Positions 28,901-43,900 of a stretch of 64,000 nucleotides of DNA are shown here, piece by piece. The position numbers were made by a program, and so were the translations under genes. Source of the DNA: Lottia gigantea (Eukaryota > Mollusca > Gastropoda > Lottiidae); assembly GCF_000327385.1 (NCBI RefSeq), contig NW_008708846.1, forward strand, positions 217,188 through 281,187, written 5' to 3'. Each line of letters opens with the position of its first letter. Position 1 is the stretch's first letter. The notes beneath the pieces are model-generated. The model worked only from the letters and a program-made list of their open reading frames with translations, was not told the origin of the DNA and made no database searches.

Positions 28901-31900
28901 CATCAGAGACTGATATGAGTCAGTTTAAAATGGAATGTTGGTTGGTTTAAAAGTGCACATGATTTTCAAAATTTCTCTTTGCAGGGGAAAGCTGACTGGG
29001 AAATCATGTTTGTAATGGCTCTTTTAAATAAAGTACCAACATTTCAAAGTCAGGTAATAACCTAACCATTAGTTGCTTTTAAAACAGATATTCAATATTC
29101 ATGTTACATCAATTTGTAAAAATATTGACTGAGTTTTTCATACCAAAATACTATCATACTTAGATGTCAAGACTCACATCTTAAACTGTATTCCTATATC
29201 TTGCTGTTGATATATTGTTTATTTTCCTTGCAACCACCACCTTGTTGACAAAAGAACAATTATCAATTTTATTAAGCCTGAACTGATCTTTTAGAAAGGA
29301 AAATAAAAATTTTTATTTCTGTTTTTGAAAACCCTTCAAAAAATAATATTTCAATTTTGTATCAACAGAATCAAAGAAAATTACTTAGACATCATTTTCA
29401 ACTGAAATCACTAGTTGAAATTTAAATATAGCGTCCACTTAATATACATGATTATGATATAATGTCATAGTTAATAAACAAAGCAATATGGATGGCATGT
29501 TACATTATTGAATTGGGCCACAAAATAATCTGTCTTTGGGCTAAAAATTTATCAGATGTCACAACAGAACAACAGAAAAGGATTACAGTTTTGCAATTTA
29601 ATTGGCTTCATAGTCAATCTAAACACGAGTCTAGACTGACATCAAGTCATCTGCACTCATATTTCCAGTCAATTCAGCTGTAAATGACTATTGATAATCC
29701 AGGGAAGATCAAAGCCAGATGGTATAACTTCTTTTCCTTGTAATATATAGTTCTTTCTTTCTTTGTTAGATGAAAGAGTTGTGTATTTCTGAAGAAACTT
29801 TGATCTTTTTAAACAATGTTATGGATGCAAAGATCTGTGACCCTTTTCTATGTATATTCTTTAAATTTTTATACGCCCACATGGAAATGTGGACGTATAT
29901 TGCTGGCACCCCTGTCCGTCTGTCCATCGGTTCACTTTTCTTGTAGGCACCATAGAGGCAATGGTAATAATCAGACGAAAGGTTTCAGAGTTATTGCCCT
30001 TGACTTATTAAAAATGTGTCAAATTTGGTTTCCAGGCATGATAGAGACTACAGTTTTTATCTGATCTTGATGAAACTTGGTATGCATGTATATATTGATG
30101 TGATCTCGGTCAAGTTCGAAATTGGTAATAATCAGATGAACTGTTCCAGAGTTATTTCCCTTAACTTAGTAAAAATGCGTCAAATTTGCCTTGTAGGCAC
30201 GATAGAGACTACAGTTTTTATCTGATCTTGATGAAACTTGGTATGCATTTATATCTTGATAGGATCTCAGTCAAGTTCAAAATTGGTAATAATCGGATTA
30301 ACTTTTTCAGAGTTATTGCCCTTGACTTATTAAAAATGGGTAAAATTTGCTTTATAGACACAATAGAGAATACAGTTCTAATGCGATCTTGATGATAGTT
30401 GGCATGCATGTATATATTGATAAGAAATTGGTAACAATCTGTTAAGAGGTTTCAGAGTTATTGTAAAAACGCTTCAAGTTCGGCTTGCAGGCATGATAGA
30501 GACTACAGTTTTTATCCAATCATGATAAAACTAGATAGGTATATATTAATGAGATCTCGGTCAAGTTTCAGAGTTATTGCCCTTGTGTGTACAGCGATGA
30601 GACATTGTTCATGTGTGAATTTGATGATGATTTGATGAAATGTTTTTGAAGTTTTGACTTGACTTATAAATATTTTTAGATTATTTGAAAATTCATTATT
30701 AAGCCACTAATGATTTTGTTATCATGTCTGACAGCTGGTAGTGGGTGTATGTTACCTTTCCTGGTAAGCTATCTTTTATTTAATTTATTAATTTGATGTT
30801 TATATTTAATTTAATTTAGATGTTTGAGAAACTGAAGCCATTTATAGAGAAGAATATGAAGAAAGAAAAAGACTTGAAAGTAAGCATTATGTACACATGT
30901 CGTAAACAACAGGTTAAACAAATAGACTACTGTAAATCTATTTAATAGCAAACTTTGTGAACAACAACTGGTTTTTATGAAATTAAGCTTAATGTGCTAC
31001 TATGTTCTTAAGCAGAAGAAACTGTGCTCAGGACAAAGAAAAAAAAATTAAGCTTAAGATTCTACTCAAGATAAGGTTAAGCTGAGACATGAACTTATAA
31101 TGGATCATGAAACGACTTAAGCAAATCTCAGCTATTGTCTTTATTCTGTTCTTATATGCCCACATATATATATTTCAAACGTTCAAAAAATATAATCTAA
31201 AATAAGAAAAACTAGGTAGTCTTAATGTGACAGGTGTGCCATTTTTTAGAAATAGAAATATGGTAACAATTCTTAGTTTGAAGTATTTTTAAAGGAATTA
31301 CGAGATTTTCGTACATTTCCAGTACTTCTGAAGACTATTCTCTTATATTCAAGACTTACATCATTCCCCTAAAATGGCACATCCCTTTAAAGTACAACTT
31401 AATTTGAGAGTGCAAAGGCCCTCAGAATCTACTGTGGCTTCATAAAATTATGATCGTTCAATAGCCTAGGCTAATGAGGTTGCAGTGGGTCCAAAGGTCT
31501 AAGAAATTGTTCAATTAAATAGAAGACACACAAACCATTTGCTTAGTAACATGTATATATGTATCTAAGATTTTAAACTCTTGACTTTGAAAATAAATTT
31601 ATCTTTAAAATGAATACTGATGGCTCATTTATCTTTAAATGAAATCATGGTGACTGTGACTGACTTGCTAAACTGACTGAAGTCTCAAGACCATCTTACT
31701 TTTTGTGATTTTTCACAACTTTTGCAGGTCGGAGCGGATGGCATAGAAAATGCTTTTTCCTTACAAAATTGTTTTCATTACATGGCATTGCATTAGCCTA
31801 ATTTAGCTGAAATATTCCAGAGAGTTGTGATATAATATAAACTCTAATAATCAATGTATTGTAACAAATCCATATAAATATTTTATTTTATAGGAACTAG

Positions 31901-34900
31901 CACTAACAATATTGTCATCAGAACAGGGTTCTAGTCCATTATTCAGTGTAAGATGTACCAGTTTAGTTGAAACTAAGAATATAGAATACTTATTATGTCA
32001 TTGGTTATTAGCATTAAAATCAACTCCAGAAAATACAATTCTACAACCATTAGTTAATTTAGTGTTTAATACAACGACTATGAGGGTAAGGAAAAGTTAA
32101 AACCTTATTGCATGCAAATGTGTAGCACTGTAGGAATATTTTTTCCTAATTCATTGAAATGATAGAGATGTTAATGAGAGTCATGTATTTATAGAAATTC
32201 ATATATTTAGGAAAGGTAGTTGTTTATTTTGTGACTATTGAGGTAGTGAGATGAGAGTCATATATTTATAGAACCTCATATATCAAGATATTATTAATTG
32301 TATTAGTATGAGTTAATAGTATTTATAATTATACTAGATAAATAAATATCTGACTCTTAAGCCGCATTTACACTGGTGAGTCATCAAGTAGGCACCTGCT
32401 CTCCAGTCAGTGGATGCAAAATTCTCCAATTTTGTTTTCGAGACACAAAAAAATGAAATTTTATGTGCAAGCCATTGCAAACACGATGTATTCTATTATG
32501 ACGCAACATATCATAGGGTCAAGGTTTTAGCATTAAGCCATGCCGTGCTGTGCTGTGTCTGAACCGAGACCAACTGTTCTTGCAGGACTGTGGCCGTATT
32601 TAGCTGTTGTGTCCGTCTGTCCGTCTGATTTGAAAATGAGACAAATCGAAAAATATTTAATATGATTTATTGCCCTTGTTCTTGAAAACGCGTTCAATTT
32701 ATTGTGGACATGATAGAGAGCTAGTTTCTTGATGGATTTTGACAAAACTGAGAGTGAGAGTTTGTAATCATTCGTGGTTGAACAATATTGAAAATGTGGT
32801 GAAATTGTTAATTATGTCCCAATGATGTAAGAGATATTAAAAAAAACCTATACAGTATTTAATATGAGTTATTGCCCTTGTTCTTGAAAGCACTTTCAAG
32901 GTGCAATTCTAAACAGATTCTAAAGGTTGTATCACTTGAACCTTATTGAAAAGCAGAAAAAAATATTTAATATGGATTATTGCCCTTGTTCTTAAAAATG
33001 TGTTCAGTCTTTGGCTTGTAAAACTCCAGAAGACAAAACTCTGGACTGATTTAGACAAAACTTGTTGAAAAGTCTTTGTATAAAGCTTGTGCAGTATGAA
33101 AATGTTAATCTTGAAATATTTCATTTATTGATAGCTCTTGTCAACCGCCCGGATGACTTGGCTACCATTACAATGATAGGCGTATTACGATGAGCCATCG
33201 CTATTTTTCTGGTGAACCGTACTTGGTCCAGACTTGAAAAATTTGTGGCTGACTAAACGCAGCTGTAGTATTTTTTAAAAAAACTATCTGCTAGAAATTA
33301 CGTTTAGTTTTCCTTTTTTTTAGGATTCCTTTCTGCCTACAATGCCTGAAGAAGATCGAGAAAATTTGAATTTACTTCATTCTGTATTGAAACAGAAAGA
33401 ATCAACAGCTGTTGTTTACCGTAAGATAATTGTTTAACTTCTAACTATGTATGAAGCAGAGATGTTGATTTGGTTCTATTTCTTCGTCTCGACTGACAGG
33501 GCATCACAAATGACTGACGGTCAATATCCTCTAAAAATGAAAATAGAAATTAAATTACCAAACTTCATACAGTAAACAACCAGGTCTAGTCAATAAGCCA
33601 CAAAACACTATCGGCCAGTTTAATTAGTTTAAGTAGTAATTAGTTGAGTTATTGCCATTGACTTTGTTAAAACGTGTCAAAGTTTGTTCGTGAGCACAAT
33701 AGAAGCTACAGTTTTCAACCGATTCTGATGAAACTCGGTGTGATCATTGAAATTGATAAGATCTCGGACAAGATGTAACTTGACGCATTTTCGCTGAACG
33801 GTTTTTGAGTTACTGCCCTTGACTTTGTAAAAACGCGTCAAAATGTGTTTGTGAGCACTATAGAAGCTAAAGTATTCAACCAAATTTGATCAAACTTGTT
33901 ATGATCATTGGAATTGATAAGATCTCGGACAAGTTCTAACTTAAGGCATTTTTAATGAACGCTTTCGGAGTTATTGACCTTGACTTTGTAAAACGCTTCA
34001 AAATTTGTTTGTGAGCACAATAGAAGCTTCAGTTTTCGACCGATTTTGATGAAAATTGGTGTGATCAATGGGATTGATAAGATCTCGGACAAGTTCTAAC
34101 TTGACGCATTTTCAATGAACAGTTTGTGAGTTATAGCCCTTGACTTATGAAAAACGTGTCAAAATTTGTTTGTGAGCACAATAGACGCTATAGTTTTCAA
34201 CCGATTTTGACTTGGTGTGATCATTGGAATTGACGAGATCTTGGACATGTTCTAACTTGAGATATTTTTGATGAAAATTTTGTGACTTATTGCCCTTGAC
34301 TTTGTAAACACGCGTCAAAAGTTGTTTTTTGCCCTTGATTAGAGCTGTGTGATTTAATTGTTTGTTGTATTTGGGTTATTGATATTGATTTTAAACAATT
34401 TTGTGCAATTACTCAGCATAAATAACTGGCATATATATATATATATGTAATTGAATTCAAACTAATAAAATTTCTTCAATATGAGAAACTTCATACTTTA
34501 GTCACTAAAGACTGTTTTATCATTTCTGACAGCTGCCAGTGGGCGTATGTTACCTTGCCTCGCAAGCTATCTTGATTGTAATGTAGGAACAATGCCAATT
34601 GATTTTAATTTGGATTAGATAATTTCTCACTGATTTCCTGTAAATCATTTAAGCATTAGACTTCTATAAACAAGATTCCCAAATGCCAAGATAATGTCAG
34701 ATAAAGATAATATCCTTTTATACGTTAATTATTTGAAAGACGGTTCTTTGAAGACTAAGTTTTTTAAATGTAAATAAAATATATGGGGAATAAAGGTGGC
34801 GTTGCAGCCCTGTTGAAAGAGAGGTCTCCCTTCCTAATTAGATAGAAGTTCATTGTGTTACCTATTGACTCGTCCTTGCCATTGTGACGTTGCTAAGAAT

Positions 34901-37900
34901 ATACCAGAGATAGCAAAGTACTAATTCATGCTCAACACACTTACCACTTTTTTCCGCGGGTCCCCGAAAACACTATCCAAATTGAAGGTCTGGCAGGACG
35001 ATTTGGACCAACCTAAGTTTAAACCATGCAAGGCCCATAATTTGGTGGTTATTGATGATGCAAACCATCGATAACATAGTCAAGGCCTTGCCTGCCTAGT
35101 TGAAAATGTTGGAAGAATCGTATGATTATGATATTACAACAATCTTTGTGATTTGAGTCAGTGATCATGGTTTTCATCATTTATGTTAAACAAGTTCCAA
35201 TTTGACAATTTTTTAATTGAAGGTGTCAAAATTGGTTAGTAAGCACAATAGAAACAATTGATTCAAATGAAATTTGGTCTGATTATTTATATTGATGAAA
35301 TCTTGAATAATTTGTCAATTTATCATTATTACCCTTGACTTAAAATGCAAAGAACATTTTCTGAATATTGAAATGATATTTAAAGATTTATCATTATGCT
35401 TCATTTTTCTTTTAATTGAATCGAAAATTTATAAACCCGCTGTGTGGGCTTATGTTATATTGCTTGGCAAGCCATCTTCTGATGACTGTATAATTTAGTT
35501 GTATAAACTCATGATATATTGTATTACTAAAATTTCAGGTTGCCCAAACGGACATCCTTATGTTATTGGAGATGTAAGTAAAAGATATAATTATAAATAT
35601 CCTTAGATATGACAGATTTTGACAAAACTTAGGGTTTATTATGTTTATTGTATTTGACAATACTTTTTATCTCGTATCTTTATCTAGAGGGCACAATTCT
35701 TAAGATTTAGACCTAACTAAGTGAAATTGTTTATTATCACCCAAGAATAAAAACTATTGAGAATCTAAAAAATTGCCCTTTTTCTTGAAAATTTTTTCAA
35801 TTTTTATCTTGTAATCGCTTAAAAAAGCACAATTATTGATGGATTTTGACAAAATATGGTGTTTATTATCACCTATGGATGAACCCCATTGAAAATCAAA
35901 AACATTTGAAAAAATATGCAATGTGAGTTTTTGCCCTTGCACTTGAAAACGCATTCAATTCTAGAAGGTACATATTGACAGAAAACTAAACTAACTAAAA
36001 ACCACATGGAATTGAGTGGATGTGGATGTTTTTTTGTTGTTGCCCCTTAAAACTGTCAGTCAACATCTCTTGCAAAGACAATAGAGGCTTCAAAATAAGA
36101 TTGAGATTTTGGATGAGTTGGATGTCAACTCAATGTCAAAGATCAAGTGCCAAAGTGGAAGTATTTGTATGTGATCTACTGTCTTTTTCAGTGTGGAAGA
36201 CCATATACAAAATCGAAGTGTAATGAATGTGCACAAGATATAGGTGGTCAATCTCATAATGCATTGGCTCGTAATGTCTTAGATTCAGGGTAAGAAGATT
36301 TGTTTTCATTATATAGTAGTCATTTTATATGCAAACAGTACTTTGTGGTTGAACAATCAAAAAAAGAAAAATTAAAGGATTCCAATATGTTTCAAGAGAT
36401 CAAAGGCCACCTTCCTCAGATGTCATTTACCTTGGTAGTTTTTATACGCCCACATGAGTATGTGGTCGTATATTGTCGTCGCCTCGGTCCGTCCGTCCGT
36501 CTGTCAACATTTCTTGTGAGCACTATAGAGACTACAGTTTTAATCTGATTTTGATAAAACTTGGTGTGATGCNNNNNNNNNNNNNNNNNNNNNNNNNNNN
36601 NNNNNNNNNNNNNNNNNNNNNNTATTGCCCTTGACTTTGTTAAAACGCGTCGAAATTTACAAAAAATAGTTTGTGAGCAGGTTTGAAGCTACAGTTTTCA
36701 ACCGATTATGATGAAACTTGGTGTGATCATTGAAATTGATAAGATCTCAGACAAGTTCTAACTTTACGCATTTTCGATGAACGGTTTTTGAGTTATTGCC
36801 CTTGACTTTGTTAAAACGCGTCAAAATTTGTTAAAAATAGTTCATGAGCAGGATTGAAGCTACAGTTTTCAACCGATTCTGATGAAACTTGGTGTGATCA
36901 TTGGAATTGATAAGATCTCGGACAAGTTCTAACAAAAGATATTATTTATGAAAATTTTTTGAGTTATTGCCCTTGACTTTGTAAACATGCGTCAAAAGTT
37001 GTTTTTTGCCCTTGATTAGAGCTGTGTGATTTAATTGTTTGTTGTATTTGGGTTATTGATATTGATTTTAAAAAATTTTGTGGAATTATTCAGCATAAAT
37101 AATTTCTTCAATATGAGAAAATTAGTACTTTAGTCAATAAAGACTGTTTTATCATTTCTGACACCTGCCAATGGGCGTATGTTACCTTGCATTGCAAGCT
37201 ATCTTTCAACATCATTCTAATGAGTGGAATCCCATATTTATGGAATGCCAAAATGGAAAAAATCAAGAAGTTGAAATTTTATACCTAGAAATTCATATTA
37301 TACACTAACTAACAATAACTAAGTTAATTATATACCAAGAAGTTGAAATTTAATACCCAATGGGTCAATCTATACGGTGTGGAGGTTTTAGGTATCATTT
37401 CAGAAAATTCTAACGCTTCCTTCCATTATAAATCTCTGCCAATCAAAATTAATGAATATGGGATTGTGAGAGCAACGGCTAGATGATCATTATCATCGTA
37501 CCCCTGCTAAAGAAACATGTCGAAACCCAAAATGCGTTGTGTACTCGTTTTAGCAGTCATCATATCGATATATTTCACAAGAAAGATAGACAATTATTCC
37601 ATTGAAGATATTCTTGTCATACCCATTGAAAAAGTTCTCTATTACCTACTGTTAAACCCAAAACTAAGCTCTTACAGAGAGAGAGTATCCGGATCAATCA
37701 ATTGCAAACCAATTGCCAAAAATTGGACCCCATTTCATTAACTCTCTGAAAACGCTTTCAAATTTTAGCTCTTAAAGGCACAATCCTTGGCGGATTTTGA
37801 CAAAACTTTGTTTTATTATTCAGTATCGCCCTAAAGAGTTCAAAAGAAGTGAATGTCTGAAGGTTGAATAATTCATACTGGTGATTGTAATTGTACTGCC

Positions 37901-40900
37901 AAATATTTGTATTCAAAATCATTGCTTCAGAACATTTATAGTACCATTTCAATTTAATCTTTATTACTCAAATTGATAATTGATGTAAAAGAAGAATGTT
38001 CTCTTCTTGTGACCTTGGCCAGTGCTTCTATAGAAGAGTATCTTCAATAACACCCAACACCAAGAAATTCATATCAAGTACCAATAATTTTGATTATATA
38101 CCAAAGTCATGAAATTATATACCAAGGCTATGAGTTAGGTCTCAAGAACTGTATTACGTCGGTCCATCCACAATTGCTCGTAAACACTCTACAAGACACA
38201 ATTCTTGACGAATTTTGACAAAACTTGGTATGAGTGTTCGTAATCACCCAAGGATGAACCAGAATCAGAAGAATTGAAAAATATTTAGTATAAGTTATTG
38301 CCCTTTTTCTTGAAAACGCTTTCAATTTTTAGCTCGTAAACACTCTAGAAGGCACAATTGTTTATGGATATTAACGAAACTTGGCATGAGTGTTCGTAAT
38401 CACCCAAAGATGAACCCTATTGAAAATCAGAAAAATCGAAAAATATTTACTATGAGCTATTGCCCTTGTTCTTGAAAACGCAATAAATTTTTAGCTCGTA
38501 CACACTTTAGAAGGCACAATTCTCGACGAATTTTGACAAAACTTGGCATGAATGTTTGTTATCACCAAAGCATAAATCCAATTGAAAATCACAAAAATCG
38601 AAAAATATTTTTTAGTATGAGTTATTGCCCTTGTTCATGACAAAACTTGAAATGAGTGTTTGTTATCACACAAGGATAAACCCTATTGAAAATCAGAAAT
38701 ATCAAAAAATAATTAGTAATGGTTATTGCCCTTGCTATTGGAAACACGTTCAATTTTTAGCTCGTAAACACTGTAGAAGACACAATTCTTGACAGATTTT
38801 GAAGAAACTTGGTGTGAGTGTATGTAATCACCCAAGGATGAACCCTATCGAAAATCGAAAAATGTAAAAATATTTAGTATGATTTATTGCCCTTGTTCTT
38901 AAAAATGCATTCAAGTTTAGGTTTGTAAACACTCTAGAAGGCTCAATTCTTGACAGATTTTGATGAAACTTGGTATTATTATTCAGTATCGCCTCAAAAA
39001 GTTCAAAATAGGTGTATGTCTTAAGGTTGAATATTTCATACTGGTAATTGTAACTGTACTGCCAAATATTTTTATTTAAAATCAAAGCTGCCAATGGGCG
39101 TATATTACCTTGCCTGGCATTACTGTTATGAAACCAGAAGCATTTTTTTTGTAGAACTGCAGATAGTACAAAGAAAGGTCATATATTAGGTTATGCTGAT
39201 CAAAGATCTAACATTTCAACACCAGAAAGATCATTATCACCAGTTATGTGTTCTATAGTAAGATTGTTGACTCATATGTCTCTGTATTTATCATCCAAAC
39301 GAAATCAGCGGGTAAGTTGAAAAAGTTGAAAATTAGATATTAAGAAATCAATGGCTGTCTGGGTGTGCAGTGTGTTGAAAATCAAAGGTATCATCTCCAC
39401 CTATGCCAGGATTCAACCCTGGACCTTCAGGTTAGTAAGCAAGTGTCAAACTCACTGAGCCACCACAGCTCCTACAAGACAGAAGAATGGCTTATGCGAA
39501 GACATAAACTTAAGTTTAATGAAGTGTATATTTCAGGAAGTAAAGCAACTGGTAGAAGAAAGATATGTAAGTGGGAATATTGAGGAGTTTTTCTTACATC
39601 ACATACAGAAAGATATTGGTGTATTACAACATACCTTAAATAAGAGTAGTGATGATATATTTCTCTTAATGAATATAGTCTGTAAACATCTCATATTGCA
39701 TCTTCCCTCAGGTAATTTTTTTATGTAACGAAGTTTTAACCATTACCATAAAGAAAATGAAAAGGTGAATTCTTGGTTAAGCATGCAAGGATAAAAATTT
39801 TGCCCTTTTCTCTGGAATATTGCTTGTCAATCTTGCCAGTTAACCTGAAAACCTTAAAGGTATTATTATGTTTTTAGTCATTGTGAAATTTTAGGTTTTT
39901 TTTACTCTATACCAACAGTTCAGTATCTTGAATTTCAGATAAGATTGATAGAAATAAGGTTATTTTGAACACAAAAGATGCTAGAGGTCGATGGGAAAAC
40001 AGAATGAATAAGGCTTTAAAACCAGTTGTACAAGTAAGTGATTGCAGTCCTTGTTAATGAACTGCCTTGATTTTTATAACTATGAAATCAACAATTTATT
40101 GCTAACAAAAGATGGGAATCCAAATTTGAAATTCGATTTAGATTTTTTATCTATTTCCAGTTTAAGTTTTTCATTCCTGACCTTGACCTTTGGTTACATT
40201 TGAACAAAAGTTATTGTTTTTCTAAAATTTTCACAATAGATTTAAAAGCAGTGTTTGATGGATGTAAAAAGTTTGATAACACTGCTTCAATACACTCCTG
40301 ATAGGGAATGAAATAAATTGATAAAAGTAGGTTAGATATGATTAGTTGACAAGTTATGGATAATGCCAAAATATATACAATGTATGTTTGTTGTTCAGAT
40401 ACTCATTGTCTGAAACATAGTAACTATAAGATAGTGTAACATGAATTGCATTTTTTCCTTTGATCTCTTTAAGAACAAAATTGCTTTAAATATGGATTTG
40501 AGGAAAACCTTAATTTATGATCAGCAATTTTTTGTTGTAATATACTTGGCTAACTTAACATGAAAGCCAAATACTATCTTAGAGGAAAGTAGGTGGAGCA
40601 TAGGTATGCTACAACATGTTGATTATGATGTTATTGCATGGCTGAAGGTAATGTGTTCAATGCGGTAATAAGTTCAAACTGTCAATCATTTTATTCATGT
40701 TACAAGTCATATATACCATGTGTCTTACTCATTAACATGACTTGTAAGAACTGTGGTGTATATACTACTTGTAAAATATGTACAATACTAAGAAATCTGA
40801 TTGGTTGATGTTGTTGATGTGATATTAGTTTCCAATCAGATTTCTTAATGTTAATTGGATATGAGAATGGTAAGTTAAAAATATACTTGGCCTCTAAAAT

Positions 40901-43900
40901 GACAAAATTTTTCAAATTTAAAAAAAAATTGAATTCTGTTGAAGGACTTGGACTCCCAGTTAAGAAAAGGCAATGAGGATATAATCAGTAATGATTCAGG
41001 TAAGTAGTATTTCTTTTTATACGCCAACAAATATATTTTGGGCGTATATTGTAATCACCCTGGCGGTCTGTCGGTCTGTTAACATTTGGCTCGTGCTCTA
41101 CAGGCAACAGTTCTTTATGGATTCTTTTGATTTTTATATGCTCACATGTAGTATGGACTTAAATTGTCTTCACCCTGTCTGTCAGTCTGTCCATTCACAT
41201 TTGGCCTGAGAACACTACAGACTACATTTCTTGATGTATTCTTCTGATTTTTGTTTGTTTGTAAATATATTGAATTTCGTCAAAAGATTAATATTTGGGT
41301 AAAGAATTGATTTAATGTTTTGCAGTGTGTTCAATATTCACAATTCTTTATCTTTCAGATACATGTATTCATTATTTACACAATCTACTGTCTTATTTGC
41401 AAGAATCAAGACATGCGTAAAAAACTATCCATGATACGATACAATAGAGTTTGCTTAAAATTCTCTATAGACAAAACATGAACCAAATGTGAATGGACAA
41501 CAAACAATGATTTGTACTTGCAATCAAAGCTGCTGGTGAGCGTATGTCACCTTGCTTTGCAAGGCAATCTTTTTCATTTAAGTTGAATTTTCTCTAATTA
41601 GATTATTTGCATGGACATGTGCATTTTGTCATTTAGATGTTATTTTCCTTGGCATAAGTGTGAAACATCCATATCTATCACCTATACACAATGTCTTAGT
41701 TCAGGTTACATTGAGGCTTTTATTTTAGATTCTGAAGCCATAGAGCTCAAACTGTACTGTTAAAATTATGTGCTGTTACATATAATGTGCTGATGAATTA
41801 TCAGCTGTTTTATTATAATGTGCTGATGAATTATCTGCTGTTTATAATTAGATGTTGATGAATTATCAGCTGTTATATTATTAGATGCTGATGAATTAAC
41901 TGCTCTTATATTATAATGTTCTGATGAATTATCTGCTGTTTATAATTAGGTGTTGATGAATTATCTGCTGTTTATAATTAGGTGTTGATGAATTATCAGC
42001 TGTTATATTATTAGATGCTGATGAATTATCTGCTGTTTATTATTAGGTGCTGATGAATTATCAGCTGTTATATTATTAGGTGCTGATGAATTATCTGCTG
42101 TTTATTATTAGGTGCTGATGAATTATTGGCTATTGTCTATGAAAAAGACATTGATGAAGAAACTGATATCAATAATCTACAGTATAATAGTATTATATGG
42201 AAATATAGAGAGAGAATAACCATTCAACACTTCTTGAGAAATTTCCAATTACAGATTATTGATAAGGAGAAAGAGGGACAATCTTTCAAGATAATTAGAC
42301 TCTTTAAACAGGAGGTAAAGTATTTTTTAAAGATGTCAGTCTGTTTAGAATGTATTTTTAGAAGTATCGTTTCATGCTAAATCATGCTGGTTATTAGATT
42401 TGTCATTCATAATATGAGATTATCTGAAATAAGGATTTTCATTGGTTGATATAAGATTTCCATGGCAAATGTATGCACTGAAGCTTCTAAGTTTTCATGT
42501 AAAACATCTTCATCTTGAAGTATATGTTCAATAAGAGAATAAAGCAAACATATGCTGAAATTGATTGTGTAATATATTGTTTTTCAGCTGCACCATTTAC
42601 AAGTTCAGCGTTTTCTACCATCTATAATCAAATTGCTTCATGTCTTAATGCAGAAATTCTGTAGAAAAATAGACCGTGGGGAGGCAAGTAATATTTCTAT
42701 GGAAGAAGTCTTTAAGAAAGAATTCACAGGTATTATATACATATATGCTTCAAATACAAGTACTGGACTGTCATGTGGAATATATATATTATTTAAATCA
42801 CTTTTTAATACGCCCACATTATAATGTGGTTGTATATTGTCATCGCCCTGTCCATTCGTCCGTCGGTCTGTCTGTCCACAATTGGCTTGTGAACGCAATA
42901 GAGACAACAGTTTTTATCTGATTTGAATGAAATTTGGTGTGATCATTTATATTAATGAGATCTTGGACAAATTCGAATTTGACGATCTTTTGATGAATAA
43001 TTTTTGAGTTATTGCCCTCGACTTGTAAAAAATGCGTCAAAATTTAGTTGTGAACACAATAGAGACTACAGTTTTCATCCAATTTAAATGAAATTTAGTG
43101 TGAATATTTATAATGATGAGATCTTGTAAAAGTTTGTATTTGGCTATCTTTCGATGAACGGTTTTTGAGTTATTGCCAATGACTTATGAAATACACGTCA
43201 AAAAGACTACAGTTTTTATCCAATTTAAATGAAATTTGGTTTTAATATTTGTAATGATGAGATTTTGGACAAGTTTGAATTTGGCTATCTTAGATGAACA
43301 GTTTTTGAGTTGTTGCCCTTGACTTAGGAAAAGCGCATCAAAATTTGTTTGTGAACACAAATAAGAGACCACAATTTTCATCCAATTTAAATGAAATTTG
43401 GTATGATCATTTATAATGATGAGATCTTAGTCAAGATTGAATTTGACACTTTTTCGATCAATAGAATTTGAGTTATTACCCTTGACTTAGTAAAAACTCA
43501 TCAAAATTTGTTGGCGATAGAGGTGACAGTTTATGTCAGAATTTTATTAAATAATCAAAAATATCTTGCACAAATTAGATTTTTGGTATGATTTGATACA
43601 GATAGGTGACTGCCCTTGATATACTGAAAATGTATCAGGAAAGTGGACGTATCTTGCTAGGGTACCACTTGTTTTATATACAAGGACATTCAAAGAAATT
43701 ATTGATTAATCTTCAAGCTCGTTTTATTAATTGATTAAGGGTCTGGGGTCAAACAGTGATCGAGAATAGCAAAAACTATGTCTGATTGACTTTTAGTAGT
43801 GAGTTGATGTAAATATGTTTGTTTATTAGCAATAGAAAATATGCCTCATAACCTTATTCAGATGAGCGCTTAACTTGATACTGCAAGTAGCATGTATTTA

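Noticed and set aside
39396-39472. A functional tRNA gene on the minus strand
   Set aside because: Box A and B are present but the acceptor stem and anticodon arm do not form convincingly; a SINE head fits better.
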